This document shows, piece after piece, positions 17,373 through 24,482 of a stretch of DNA of 64,000 nt. Below the pieces are notes generated by a model. It saw nothing but the letters and a program-made list of their open reading frames with translations, was not told the origin of the DNA and searched no databases. This DNA is from JACCTU01 sp963737405 (GTDB lineage: Bacteria > Actinomycetota > Thermoleophilia > Gaiellales > Gaiellaceae). Location: positions 1-64,000 of the forward strand of contig CAVTSL010000011.1 of the NCBI GenBank assembly GCA_963737405.1, given 5' to 3'. How positions within the stretch are numbered: position 1 is the first letter of the stretch; every line of letters starts with the position of its first letter. The translations under genes were made by a program, and so were the position numbers.

Positions 17373-17615
17373 TCACGCGTCCGCCCGACACTTCTTTAGG
17401 AAGCTTGCTTTGGCCGCTCCCGACAGGGCTTTGCCGTCTGCACTGACGGCTTTCGTCGAACACGTTTCAGTCTTGCACTTTTTGAGAAAACTGGTTTTGG
17501 CAGCGCCATGCAGTGGTTTGCCCGCTTTTGAAAGGGCTCTACTTTCGCAGGTTTGGGCAACCGCACTGCCTCCCGTAAAGATCGTAACTAAAATAGCGAG
17601 GGCGAGGCTTTTCAT
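17373..17615 (-). CDS. PsiF-repeat secreted protein
   Basis: 80 residues with a signal peptide (MKSLALAILVTIFTGGSAVA, cut before QTCES) and two PsiF repeats: CESRALSKAGKPLHGAAKTS and CSTKAVSADGKALSGAAKAS, each ending in FLKKC. The PsiF family (PF07769) was named from a phosphate-starvation-induced E. coli gene; its role is unknown. AGGAGGA lies five bases from the second of two ATGs, so the start is 17615. It follows the SDR gene by 23 bases on the same strand and may be co-transcribed. Confidence 0.85.
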   Translation of the reverse strand: MKSLALAILVTIFTGGSAVAQTCESRALSKAGKPLHGAAKTSFLKKCKTETCSTKAVSADGKALSGAAKASFLKKCRADA

Positions 17616-17638
17616 CATGATCCTCCTGTTTCGAGGGG

Positions 17639-18639
17639 CTAGCCGCCGGAATAACCGCCGATGATTGGCAAAATTTCGCCGGTGATGTAGCTGGAGCAAC
17701 TCGGTGCTGCCAGAAAGACAAAGGCGGGCGCGATTTCTTCCGGCTGTGCAGGCCGTTTCATTGGAGTGTCGCTACCGAACTTCGATACGCCCTTGGCATC
17801 ACGGTCCGCTGGATTGAGCGGCGTCCACACCGGACCAGGAGCGACCGCGTTGACGCGAATACCTTTGTCGACCAGATGAGTCGCAAGTGAACGAACGAAG
17901 GCATGAATGCCACCTTTCGTCATCGAATAGTCGAGCAACTTTGCATTGCCGAGAAGCCCCGTGACCGATCCTGTCATGACAATCGAGCTTCCCGGTTTCA
18001 TATGGGGAACGGCGGCTTTCGCCATGTAGAAATAGCCGTAGAGATTGGTCTTAAGCGTGCGGTCGAAGTGCTGCTCCGTCAAATCCTCAAACGCAGCAAC
18101 GTGTTCTTGAAATGCTGCATTGTTGACGAGGATGTCGAGGCCTCCGAGTTGCTTGACCGTGCGGTTGACAGCTTCCTGACAAAATTTCGGGTCGGCCACA
18201 TCGCCTGAGATCAGGATGCAGCGCCGGCCTTCTTTCTCAACCGCCGCTTTGGTGGCTTCCGCGTCCTTATCTTCATTGAGATAAGCCACGGCAACGTCCG
18301 CGCCTTCGCGGGCAAAAAGCACAGCCACCGCGCGCCCAATGCCAAAATCGCCGCCGGTGATCAACGCCACCTTGTCTTTGAGCTTTTCCGAACCCTTGTA
18401 GTACGGGGCTTCGAACATCGGCGCCACCGTAGGTGTGCTTCCTGGCCAGGCTTGACGAGGTGCTGCTTTGGCAACGGCGGGGCAGGGTAGCGGCGGGCTC
18501 CAGCCTGCATTGCCGCCTTCGACGGTTTTCTTTTGGGTTTGAGCCGTTCCTTGCTGTCGATCCGTCTTTGGATGGCTTGTTGGGCCGCGGCTACTACTTT
18601 CGCGGCTTCGGAAAAACGATCTTTCTGCCTGGCTCCCAT
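17639..18639 (-). CDS. SDR-family oxidoreductase (one frameshift)
   Basis: Short-chain dehydrogenase of the YghA-like clade, about 333 residues. The N-terminus is in the frame starting at the ATG 18639 (MGARQKDRFSEAAKV, then PAPPLPKQHLVKPG). The rest is in another frame, so one base is missing near 18441-18450. The Rossmann fold shows TGGDFGIGRAVAVLFA, NNAA, the catalytic Ser of MTGSVTG and the YSMTK pair, then an IPGG-like end. It should be an NAD(P)H-dependent oxidoreductase for an unknown aldehyde or alcohol; close homologues are induced in general stress. Confidence 0.82.
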
Positions 18640-18705
18640 TCTGTCTCTCCTTCGGATAGCTCTCTGAGAAGCAAGAAGGAGCCTTGGAAGTTCCGACGCA
18701 ATTGA

Positions 18706-18985
18706 TCAGGTCTGCGGTGACGGCCCTCCGCGCGTAGATCGGAGATCTTCCAAAATTCGAGGTATTTCGTCGGGGATCTCTCGTGCGAGGAAGCCCACGG
18801 AGCCGCTCTTTCTGGTCAATCGCTGACCGGCCTCGCCGTGAATATAGACGCTCCAAAAGGCTGCCTGCTCGGGCTGCGCACCTCGGGCAAGAAGGCCCGC
18901 CATAATGCCTCCCAGCGTGTCGCCCGATCCGGAAGTCGCCAGCCCGATGCAACCGTGGTCACAAAGCCAAGACTTTCCTGAGGGG
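18706..18985 (-). pseudogene. C-terminal remnant of NAD(P)H-hydrate dehydratase
   Basis: The frame upstream of and through the ATG at 18903 reads GLATSGSGDTLGGIMAGLLA, then QAAFWSVYIHGEAGQRL and FLAREIPDEIPRIL. This is the GSGD active-site loop and C-terminus of the ADP/ATP-dependent NAD(P)H-hydrate dehydratase (YjeF C-terminal, ribokinase-like), which repairs damaged NADHX. The first 150-200 residues of the domain are missing; before about 18985 the sequence is unrelated. It is a truncated remnant. Confidence 0.75.
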
Positions 18986-19299
18986 CTGGCAATATGGGTT
19001 CATTGGAGAGTCCTTAGGGCTCTCCATTTTTTTGCGAAACGGGCAAGTTTGCTAGGACCCATTGGTGATTGGCATCCTCCGCTAAAATACGGTTTGTCCT
19101 AGGCTAATCCGGTCTCGGAAATTGTGAAGTAAGGCTTAACGAGGTGAACGTAACCCCAGTGACCTGCCTTGTTGATTGACTTATCCGCTGAAGGAGAAAC
19201 GCGCGTCGGACCACTGCCGTCGATGTGCGGTTGGAGGGCGCCGGAGTATTGCGACGCCGGAGGGCTCTTCAGTTACGGCGCCACCAGCGGGCCACCCAT

Positions 19300-19454
19300 T
19301 TGCGGCTCGCAATTTATGCCGACAGATATTCCGTAGTGAAAGTGCCGCCTATCTTCCGGTTGAGCAGCCAACCAAGTTCGAGCTTGTGGTGAATGTCAAA
19401 ACGGCAGAGGCCCTAGGTATCGAGGTTCCGACATCGATCCTGACCCCCCAATAG
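19300..19454 (+). pseudogene. C-terminal remnant of an ABC substrate-binding protein
   Basis: The end of the open frame reads LPVEQPTKFELVVNVKTAEA and LGIEVPTSIL before TAG at 19452. This is the conserved C-terminus of the ABC_sub_bind family (PF04392), abundant in Bradyrhizobium. The preceding part (YADRYSVV) is in another frame and no further domain can be found upstream. It is a degraded fragment. Confidence 0.75.
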
Positions 19455-19610
19455 CGGACATCGAGCCGGCTTCATTCGATCAAGTAGTCGGCGACGGCCA
19501 ATCTGGTCGAGGCATTCCGGCCGAACGATTGATCATCGCGCACCGATCTCACCTCGCACAGTCGCGCCGGCAACGAGCAAGCGTTGAGTGCGCCGCACCA
19601 TAATAGTTTC

Positions 19611-19635
19611 GGAACCTTAAATGCGCTTGTCCGTT
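19611..19635 (+). promoter_or_regulatory. EcfG-type promoter for the 19670 gene
   Basis: GGAAC-N16-CGTT, exact consensus, 34 bases before the ATG at 19670. Confidence 0.78.
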
Positions 19636-19669
19636 ACGGCTCCGCGGTTAACCCCTGCCGGAGGCGGAT

Positions 19670-20539
19670 ATGGCGACACCAATTGCGGTAGCGACAGTTG
19701 AAGAAGAAGTAGGCCTTGTTTCTTGGGGAGCGGTGATTGCGGGCGGGATAGCCGCAGCGGCTATCTCCCTTGTACTGCTGGCATTCGGCATCGGTGTCGG
19801 CTTCTCGGTGGTTTCTCCGTGGGCTAACGAAGGCGTATCTGCCACAACTTTCCATGTTGGAGCGGGCATCTACCTTGTCGTGGTTGCGATGCTCGCCTCC
19901 ACGGTGGGTGGTTATCTCGCGGGTCGAATGCGCGGCCGTTGGGCTGTTCATCGTGATGAGGTGTTCTTCAGAGACACCGCGCACGGCTTTCTTGCGTGGG
20001 CTTTCGCAACAGTGCTGACCGCAGCCGCGCTGGGCACTGCCACCACGAGTATCCTCAGCGGCGCCACGGCTGGTATCGCGCCGGCGGCTGCCACAGCAGG
20101 CGTGCAGGCCGGGCAGAGCCCCCTCATCGAGGGTTACGTTGATCAGCTTTTCCGCGCCCCTACTGGATCCTCCCCCACACAGCCGCAACAGCCCGCGGCT
20201 GACATGCAAACCAGTCGAGCAGAGGTCGGTCGCATTTTCACCCGTGGTCTGCGACGGGGCGCTGACATTTCGGCTGGCGACCGCACGCACCTCGCCCAAG
20301 TCGTATCTGCGCGCACAGGGATGCCGCAAGTCGAGGCGGAGAAGCGGGTGAACGAGGTGGTGACGCAGGCCAAGCAGGCCACCGATGAGGCTCGAAAAGC
20401 GGCTGCAAAGTTGGCGCTGTGGCTCGCAGCTTCCATGCTTGCAGGAGCATTCGCGGCAAGTCTCGCGGCGACAGCCGGCGGCGTCTACCGCGACGAACGC
20501 TGGTACGAGCCCGGCTGGAGGCCGAGCGCGACTTTTTGA
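19670..20539 (+). CDS. Four-helix membrane protein of Bradyrhizobium stress type
   Basis: 289 residues. Hydrophobic segments lie near 17-42, 65-88, 105-125 and 248-268. A soluble loop (about 165-235) is rich in Gln/Arg/Asp and includes SARTGMPQVEAEKRVNEVV. The glycine-rich first helix (WGAVIAGGIAAAAISLVLLA) resembles TIGR04086/YrzE-type proteins, but I cannot assign a function. It is probably co-transcribed with the 22-residue peptide gene 25 bases downstream and is driven by a perfect EcfG promoter. Confidence 0.78.
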   Translation: MATPIAVATVEEEVGLVSWGAVIAGGIAAAAISLVLLAFGIGVGFSVVSPWANEGVSATTFHVGAGIYLVVVAMLASTVGGYLAGRMRGRWAVHRDEVFFRDTAHGFLAWAFATVLTAAALGTATTSILSGATAGIAPAAATAGVQAGQSPLIEGYVDQLFRAPTGSSPTQPQQPAADMQTSRAEVGRIFTRGLRRGADISAGDRTHLAQVVSARTGMPQVEAEKRVNEVVTQAKQATDEARKAAAKLALWLAASMLAGAFAASLAATAGGVYRDERWYEPGWRPSATF

Positions 20540-20564
20540 TCAAAACCATCCCAAGGAGGAAGCT

Positions 20565-20633
20565 ATGCCGGTTCTCTTGTGGCTTTTGGGTGTTCCCCTC
20601 AGCCTCATCATTCTGCTGATGATCCTGCGCTAA
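20565..20633 (+). CDS. 22-residue membrane peptide
   Basis: A tiny ORF with ATG at 20565 and a strong AAGGAGGA four bases upstream, ending at TAA 20631-20633. The peptide (begins MPVLLWLLGVPL, ends MILR) is one hydrophobic helix with a terminal Arg. It lies 25 bases after the 19670 gene and is followed at once by a perfect hairpin. The excellent ribosome site and position argue that it is translated. Possibly it associates with the upstream membrane protein. Confidence 0.65.
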   Translation: MPVLLWLLGVPLSLIILLMILR

Positions 20634-20635
20634 AC

Positions 20636-20662
20636 GAAACCCCGGCATTTAGCCGGGGTTTC
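20636..20662 (+). terminator. Hairpin terminator after the peptide gene
   Basis: Perfect 11-bp stem GAAACCCCGGC / GCCGGGGTTTC with loop ATTTA, three bases after the stop codon. T-richness is limited to the stem end. Confidence 0.65.
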
Positions 20663-20679
20663 CATTGGTTCCAACCTTA

Positions 20680-21186
20680 TTACGCCGCGTCGCGTTGGGC
20701 TTCCTGGTTGACACAGGTTTCCGCCAGCTTGCTCAGTGCCTCGTCAGTGCTCTCTTCCTCGTTGAGCGTAGCCTTGAGAAGTTCCGCACCTTCGCTATTC
20801 CCGAGCTCGTCGGCCCAGGTCGCTAGCGTGCCGTAGCGTGTGATTTCATAGTGCTCGACGGCTTGGGCTGCCGAGATAAGGCCGGCATCAAGGGCGGGAG
20901 AGCCCTTGTACTCGTCCATGATCTCCTTTCCTTCATCTAGGATACCTTCGATTGCCGCGCACTTCTTGCCTTGCGGCTTCTCGTCGATCGACGCGAAGAC
21001 CTGCTCGAGCCGCGAAACCTGCTCTTGGGTCTCGCCGCGGTGTTTCTCGAAAGCAGCCTTGAGGTCGGCATTCTGCGCGGCCTTTGCCATCTTCGGCAAA
21101 GCCGCAAGAATTTTCTTCTCCGCGTAGTAGATGTCTTTGAGCGTATCGTGGAAAAGATCGTCCAGTTGCTTTGGTTCTTTGGCCAT
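20680..21186 (-). CDS. YciF/DUF892 ferritin-like stress protein
   Basis: 168 residues from the ATG at 21186 (MAKEPKQLDDLFHDTLKDIY). This is the YciE/YciF family (PF05974), a ferritin-like four-helix bundle with a putative di-iron site. Metal ligands are likely in DIYYAEKK, EKHRGETQEQ, the IEGILDEG segment and VEHYEITRYG. E. coli YciF is a stress-induced protein of uncertain activity; ferroxidase-type or rubrerythrin-like roles are proposed. GGGAACTCCC precedes the start, and a GGAAC-N17-AGTT promoter lies 30 bases upstream. Confidence 0.88.
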   Translation of the reverse strand: MAKEPKQLDDLFHDTLKDIYYAEKKILAALPKMAKAAQNADLKAAFEKHRGETQEQVSRLEQVFASIDEKPQGKKCAAIEGILDEGKEIMDEYKGSPALDAGLISAAQAVEHYEITRYGTLATWADELGNSEGAELLKATLNEEESTDEALSKLAETCVNQEAQRDAA

Positions 21187-21215
21187 GGGGAACTCCCGTT
21201 GGTGGATGGACGGAC

Positions 21216-21241
21216 AACTGATCCCAACTCGTGAATGTTCC
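21216..21241 (-). promoter_or_regulatory. EcfG-type promoter of the YciF-like gene
   Basis: Minus-strand GGAAC-N17-AGTT; one -10 mismatch, 30 bases before the ATG at 21186. Confidence 0.6.
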
Positions 21242-21399
21242 AATTGCGTGAGCCTTTAGAAGCGGCATGTGTTGTTTGACATCCGCGCGTGTGATTGCGC
21301 CGGAACAATTGGAATAGGGGCGGAGTAGTACGCAGGTGGTCACAAGCCGACCAAGCCGCGCTTCCTGGGGGAAGAAACCAGAGTAAGTCGGGCGGCTTT

Positions 21400-21612
21400 T
21401 TATTGGGGGCTCCTTCGCCGGAGAGGGTAGTCGCCCTTCGGCAGCTTCGTTCGCCAGTCCAGGTTCGCCCATGGCGCAGTTGTGGGCGCCGTCGGCAAGT
21501 AAGCCGCGAAGTCTTTCGCAGGTTTTTGAATAACGCTATCGCTGAGAGCTGGACTGATCTGCGGGACGAGGAACGTACCCGCCATCAGTAGCGCGAACAT
21601 TTTCTGTGTCAT
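21400..21612 (-). CDS. Small secreted protein
   Basis: 70 residues from the ATG at 21612, preceded by GGAGG. The N-terminus MTQKMFALLMAGTFLVPQIS is a signal peptide, probably cut after SPALS. The mature part of about 46 residues contains TTAPWANLDWRTKLPKGDYP and no Cys. No family recognised. The open frame from 21654 lacks a ribosome site. Confidence 0.65.
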   Translation of the reverse strand: MTQKMFALLMAGTFLVPQISPALSDSVIQKPAKDFAAYLPTAPTTAPWANLDWRTKLPKGDYPLRRRSPQ

Positions 21613-21793
21613 GCTACCTCCGCTGTGATTGAGAATTGAGTCGAAGAAATCCACCGGCTCGAGCAGCCGCTGTTCCGCAGCGCAGCAGCACCAGGGAATT
21701 TTGGAGCGGGCGGGTCAGGCTCACGCCGGAAATCGACCCGCACGACGTTGCGCTCGCGCGCGATGACGTAACGGTTGCCCGTCACAGCGCCCC

Positions 21794-22132
21794 CTAATGA
21801 AGCGGCCTGCCTTGGTCGGTATCGTCATCGGGCCGCCCTCTTCGATATTTCGAGCGCATCCCGAAGGAGTGTCGGTACTTCAGCCCGTTCGCCTGCTTAT
21901 CCAGGGAGCGAAGTGCTTCCATGATGTCATCGAAACGGACTGGAGCTTTGGGACCGACCCTCAATGATGGCGCGGCCTCCACCGCACACGCGTCGGAAGC
22001 CCATGACGCGAGAATGGCGCGCTTTTCGTTGAGGGTCAGATCGGGGTCGTTCACCACTTCCGAGGGGTGGCTGAACGCTTGGGCTGGGTGAAGCAGCTCG
22101 TCCAATTCAGGCACACGAAACTTCTGGGTCAT
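21794..22132 (-). CDS. Hypothetical soluble protein of the heat-shock cluster
   Basis: 112 residues with a strong GGAGGAGG before the ATG at 22132. The sequence MTQKFRVPELDELLHPAQAF, then ILASWASDACAVEAAPSLRV and FDDIMEALRSLD, is a conserved rhizobial protein of unknown function that often lies beside small heat-shock genes. No membrane segment. It follows hsp20 on the same strand but a terminator lies between them. Confidence 0.75.
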   Translation of the reverse strand: MTQKFRVPELDELLHPAQAFSHPSEVVNDPDLTLNEKRAILASWASDACAVEAAPSLRVGPKAPVRFDDIMEALRSLDKQANGLKYRHSFGMRSKYRRGRPDDDTDQGRPLH

Positions 22133-22144
22133 AACCTCCTCCCT

Positions 22145-22180
22145 TAGAAAGGGGGTGGGCCCGTGTGAAGCGGCCCACCC
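22145..22180 (-). terminator. Terminator of hsp20
   Basis: On the minus strand GGGTGGGC (22180-22173) pairs with GCCCACCC (22160-22153), followed by CCTTTCT. It lies 20 bases after the hsp20 stop codon. Confidence 0.65.
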
Positions 22181-22200
22181 CGCTCCTATCCGCTATATGC

Positions 22201-22653
22201 TTAAGCGGCTTTTCCGGTTCCCTTTGTTTCAAGCTTACTGACGTTTCCGATATCGATCCGACGGGGCTTCATCCTGTCCGGCACGCGTCGGATTAGATTG
22301 ATATGGAGAAGCCCGTTCTCGAATGAGGCGCTCTCCACCTCGATGTAATCGGCGAGATTGAAACGCCGTTCGAAGGCGCGCGCTGAGATCCCCTGGTACA
22401 GGTACTCAGTCTCGTCCTTTTCGGGCTTCTTGCCGGTTACCGTAAGTTGGCTGGCCTCGGACGTGATCGAAATGTCGTCGCTAGAGAAGCCGGCCAATGC
22501 CAAGTTGATCTGGAAAGCGTCCTCGCCCTTCCGGACGATATCGTAAGGCGGGTAGGTCTCTTGGTTTTCGTGGGACCGATCATTGAGTCGGTCGAACAGG
22601 GTCTCGAAGCCGATCGCGTTACGTGCGAACGGGGAGAAGTCGAAAGTCCTCAT
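22201..22653 (-). CDS. Small heat-shock protein, Hsp20/IbpA type
   Basis: 150 residues from the ATG at 22653 (MRTFDFSPFARNAIGFE). The alpha-crystallin domain covers about 35-130, with YPPYDIVRKGEDAFQINLAL, LTVTGKKPEKDE, YLYQGISARAFERRFNLADY and ASFENGLLHINL, typical of class A rhizobial sHsps. It binds unfolding proteins and prevents aggregation as large oligomers. The leader carries a ROSE-like thermosensor and the promoter is of sigma-32 type, so both transcription and translation are probably heat-controlled. GGAGGA lies nine bases before the ATG. Confidence 0.93.
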   Translation of the reverse strand: MRTFDFSPFARNAIGFETLFDRLNDRSHENQETYPPYDIVRKGEDAFQINLALAGFSSDDISITSEASQLTVTGKKPEKDETEYLYQGISARAFERRFNLADYIEVESASFENGLLHINLIRRVPDRMKPRRIDIGNVSKLETKGTGKAA

Positions 22654-22738
22654 AGCCACATCCTCCGTGAAGCAACATGGGTACGAAGCAGCACCGGACA
22701 CCGCCGGCGCCCGCATCGGGCCCCTCTTGGGCACCCGA
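22654..22738 (-). promoter_or_regulatory. ROSE-like RNA thermometer in the hsp20 leader
   Basis: The predicted leader of about 85 bases has three GC-rich hairpins. The last holds TTGCT facing the Shine-Dalgarno GGAGGA, the signature of ROSE elements, where UUGCU/UCGCU pairs imperfectly with AGGA. ROSE elements are established for Bradyrhizobium japonicum small heat-shock genes; melting at heat-shock temperature frees the ribosome site. Confidence 0.7.
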
Positions 22739-22744
22739 CGGCGG

Positions 22745-22775
22745 AAAATTTAGAAAGGCCTTATCCCATTTCAAG
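22745..22775 (-). promoter_or_regulatory. Sigma-32-type promoter of hsp20
   Basis: -35 CTTGAAA (22775-22769) and -10 TCTAAATTTT (22754-22745) on the minus strand, 14 bases apart. The same layout precedes the 34-residue peptide gene. Confidence 0.7.
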
Positions 22776-22810
22776 GGGGTATTCCGCCCATTGGAATGGG
22801 GACGGCGGTG

Positions 22811-22915
22811 TCATGCCGGGTGCCCTCCCTCGTCATTCAGGAACAGGGCAGCCAGTGCCAAAATTGGCGAAATTAGCGCCGCCCACATGAACAGTTCAGA
22901 CGGTGCCAAGGTCAT
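22811..22915 (-). CDS. 34-residue heat-shock membrane peptide
   Basis: ATG at 22915 with GGAGG six bases upstream, stop at 22811. The peptide (starts MTLAPSELFMW, ends EGGHPA) has one hydrophobic helix (about 8-26). A sigma-32-type promoter nearly identical to that of hsp20 lies 39 bases upstream, so it should be heat-induced. It lies directly before hsp20 on the same strand. I recognise no family. The longer open frame from 23014 starts upstream of the promoter and is not used. Confidence 0.6.
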   Translation of the reverse strand: MTLAPSELFMWAALISPILALAALFLNDEGGHPA

Positions 22916-22953
22916 GTTTACCTCCGTTAATGATCCTCCTTTCCGGACGGCGG

Positions 22954-22984
22954 AAAAATTAGAAAGAACCGATAAAGTTTCAAG
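22954..22984 (-). promoter_or_regulatory. Second sigma-32-type promoter
   Basis: -35 CTTGAAA (22984-22978) and -10 TCTAATTTTT (22963-22954). Flanks (CCCCC before, CCGCC after) match the hsp20 promoter, indicating a local duplication. Confidence 0.65.
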
Positions 22985-23061
22985 GGGGGAGAAGAGCCTT
23001 TTTTCGAGCAGCAATAAAATTACTGAAGAAATTTGATGGACGGTGCGATTGCCCTCTTAAC

Positions 23062-23301
23062 CTATCTCCCGCGACGTCCAGGCTTATCAGCGACAGGATA
23101 GGCACCGTCCGCCAGATCGGCGGGCTGTAACTCGAACTCATGCACTGTCCTCTCAAAGCCTTCTTGCAGGCTTTTGATGCGGTACTTCCTGTCGGAAGCT
23201 CCATCCTCTTCCGGCATATGCCGGATGACCTCGAATAGGCCCGCTACCTGACCCATCGGCCTATATTCTACGGCCTGCCCGATAGAAAATTTGAAGGCCA
23301 T
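23062..23301 (-). CDS. Conserved rhizobial small protein
   Basis: 79 residues starting MAFKFSIGQAVEYRPMGQVA. A beta-rich, SH3-like N-terminus (FSIGQAVEYRP, GLFEVIRHMPEE, RKYRIKSLQEGFERTV) is conserved in many rhizobia, suggesting a small barrel that may bind nucleic acid or protein. GGGAGTTGG precedes the ATG. No stress promoter seen. Function unknown. Confidence 0.75.
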   Translation of the reverse strand: MAFKFSIGQAVEYRPMGQVAGLFEVIRHMPEEDGASDRKYRIKSLQEGFERTVHEFELQPADLADGAYPVADKPGRRGR

Positions 23302-23411
23302 TCCAACTCCCGCGATAATGTACGCATGCTTTTTCGGTTGTGGGTGCTCGACGGTCCCTAAGCTACGGGGAGGACTGCTACATTCCGCGCACGCCCCGCG
23401 GCGGGACGTAA

Positions 23412-23615
23412 TTAACCCGGCCGCTGCTGCGGGGAGCTAGGACGCTTCTTCGAGCGCGCCTTTTCACCCTCCAGCCAATCTTCATTTTCGGAAAGTGATT
23501 TCAGAGCGGCCGCGCGCTTCTTATTAGTAGCCCGTTCTTCAGCAGTGCCGCCGTTGCGGCTCTTACGCAACTCGCTTGCCGCCCTGTTGCGAAAATCGTT
23601 TGCCCTCTTCAACAT
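23412..23615 (-). CDS. Small charged protein with WLEGE motif
   Basis: 67 residues starting MLKRANDFRNRAASELRKSR, highly charged, with NEDWLEGEKARSKKR near the end. The WLEGE segment matches WLDG in the protein at 395-576 and related short Bradyrhizobium proteins. Probably helical and cytoplasmic; function unknown. GAGAGAG precedes the ATG. Confidence 0.7.
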   Translation of the reverse strand: MLKRANDFRNRAASELRKSRNGGTAEERATNKKRAAALKSLSENEDWLEGEKARSKKRPSSPQQRPG

Positions 23616-23843
23616 TGGCTCTCTCCCGCGGAAAACGCGATATAAATGCCGAATCAGGCACCGGGTTCCAAATATCTCCCTTCGGCGGCCTCTCTCTCAC
23701 CCAAGGTAAGAGCGGTAAGGCGACACTGCGGAATCTGGGAAACGTATCTCGTGCCGCTGGGCGGCGTAAGTCCTAGATGATCCAGGAGGAAGGAACCAAG
23801 CCTTCCGAGTTGAATTATATGCACTCAGAACTCGGAGGGATTG

Positions 23844-24032
23844 ATGCCCAAAAAAAAGACTGCGCCGTCGCTGAAAACGGCGCCATGCCATGTGTGCGCA
23901 GGCGAAATGGCTTATGTCGTTACCATACCCGAGGCCGGCAATTTACCCCCGCTCCACACGTTTAAGTGTCAGGTTTGCGGAGTTCGTCGGACGGAGTTGC
24001 ACGAACGGACGGAATTGTTGGAAACCGCCTAG
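23844..24032 (+). CDS. Small zinc-ribbon protein, copy 2
   Basis: 62 residues starting MPKKKTAPSLKTAPCHVCAG. CHVCAGE and CQVCGVRRTE form the zinc ribbon; LPPLHTFKC between them is shared with copy 1 at 3755-3943. GGAGGGA lies four bases before the ATG at 23844. GGAAC-N17-ATTAT upstream (23793-23819) matches the arrangement before copy 1, so the two were duplicated with their control region. Function unknown. Confidence 0.8.
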   Translation: MPKKKTAPSLKTAPCHVCAGEMAYVVTIPEAGNLPPLHTFKCQVCGVRRTELHERTELLETA

Positions 24033-24180
24033 CGCGTCTTCCGCTCTTCCAGCGAGCCGCCCCCCTAATCGCCAGCACGGCGCGGAACGTCGTCATGAGT
24101 AAGCGACGCCGTGTGGTCCCATCCCAGTTGGGAAATTCCCCGGAGATGGAAATCGCATCCTATAGCGGTTTAGCGCGAGA

Positions 24181-24205
24181 TGAACTTTCTGGCGCGTTGC
24201 TGGTT
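24181..24205 (+). promoter_or_regulatory. Possible EcfG-type promoter of csbD
   Basis: TGAAC-N16-GGTT, one mismatch in each element, 36 bases before the csbD start. Weaker than the others. Confidence 0.4.
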
Positions 24206-24241
24206 ACCCTGGGTCCCCTCTCTTTAAAAGGTGCAATCCCC

Positions 24242-24414
24242 GTGGATAGGATCGTATTGAAGGCTCGGCGCAACAGGCCAAGGGTGCGGTGAAGGAAGTC
24301 GCAGGAAAAGTCTCGGGTGATGTAAAGCTCGAATCTGAAGGTAAGGCGGATAAAGTCGCTGGAAAGGTACAGAACGCCATTGGCGGACTAAAGGACAGTC
24401 TCCGCGGCAAGTAG
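24242..24414 (+). CDS. csbD: CsbD-family stress protein (one frameshift)
   Basis: About 57 residues. The body DRIEGSAQQAKGAVKEVAGK, then VSGDVKLESEGKADKVAGKV and QNAIGGLKDSL, is a typical CsbD domain (PF05532), a short helical protein induced in general stress from Bacillus to Rhizobiales. The GTG at 24242 is out of frame by one base; adding an A at 24248 gives a start VDKDRIEGS. Without it the frame has no start codon after the TAG at 24247. The biochemical role of CsbD is not established. Confidence 0.78.
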
Positions 24415-24482
24415 AAATCACCGTGGTTGATTGCCAGTTTAACTGGGGGAGCAAGACTGCTCCCCCTAACTCATATTGAGTG

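Noticed and set aside
8963..19460. AGCGGACAT-type motif in three gaps (8963, 15,788, 19,452)
   Set aside because: Only short matches on mixed strands; they may be remnants of common Bradyrhizobium intergenic sequence. Too little to call a repeat family.
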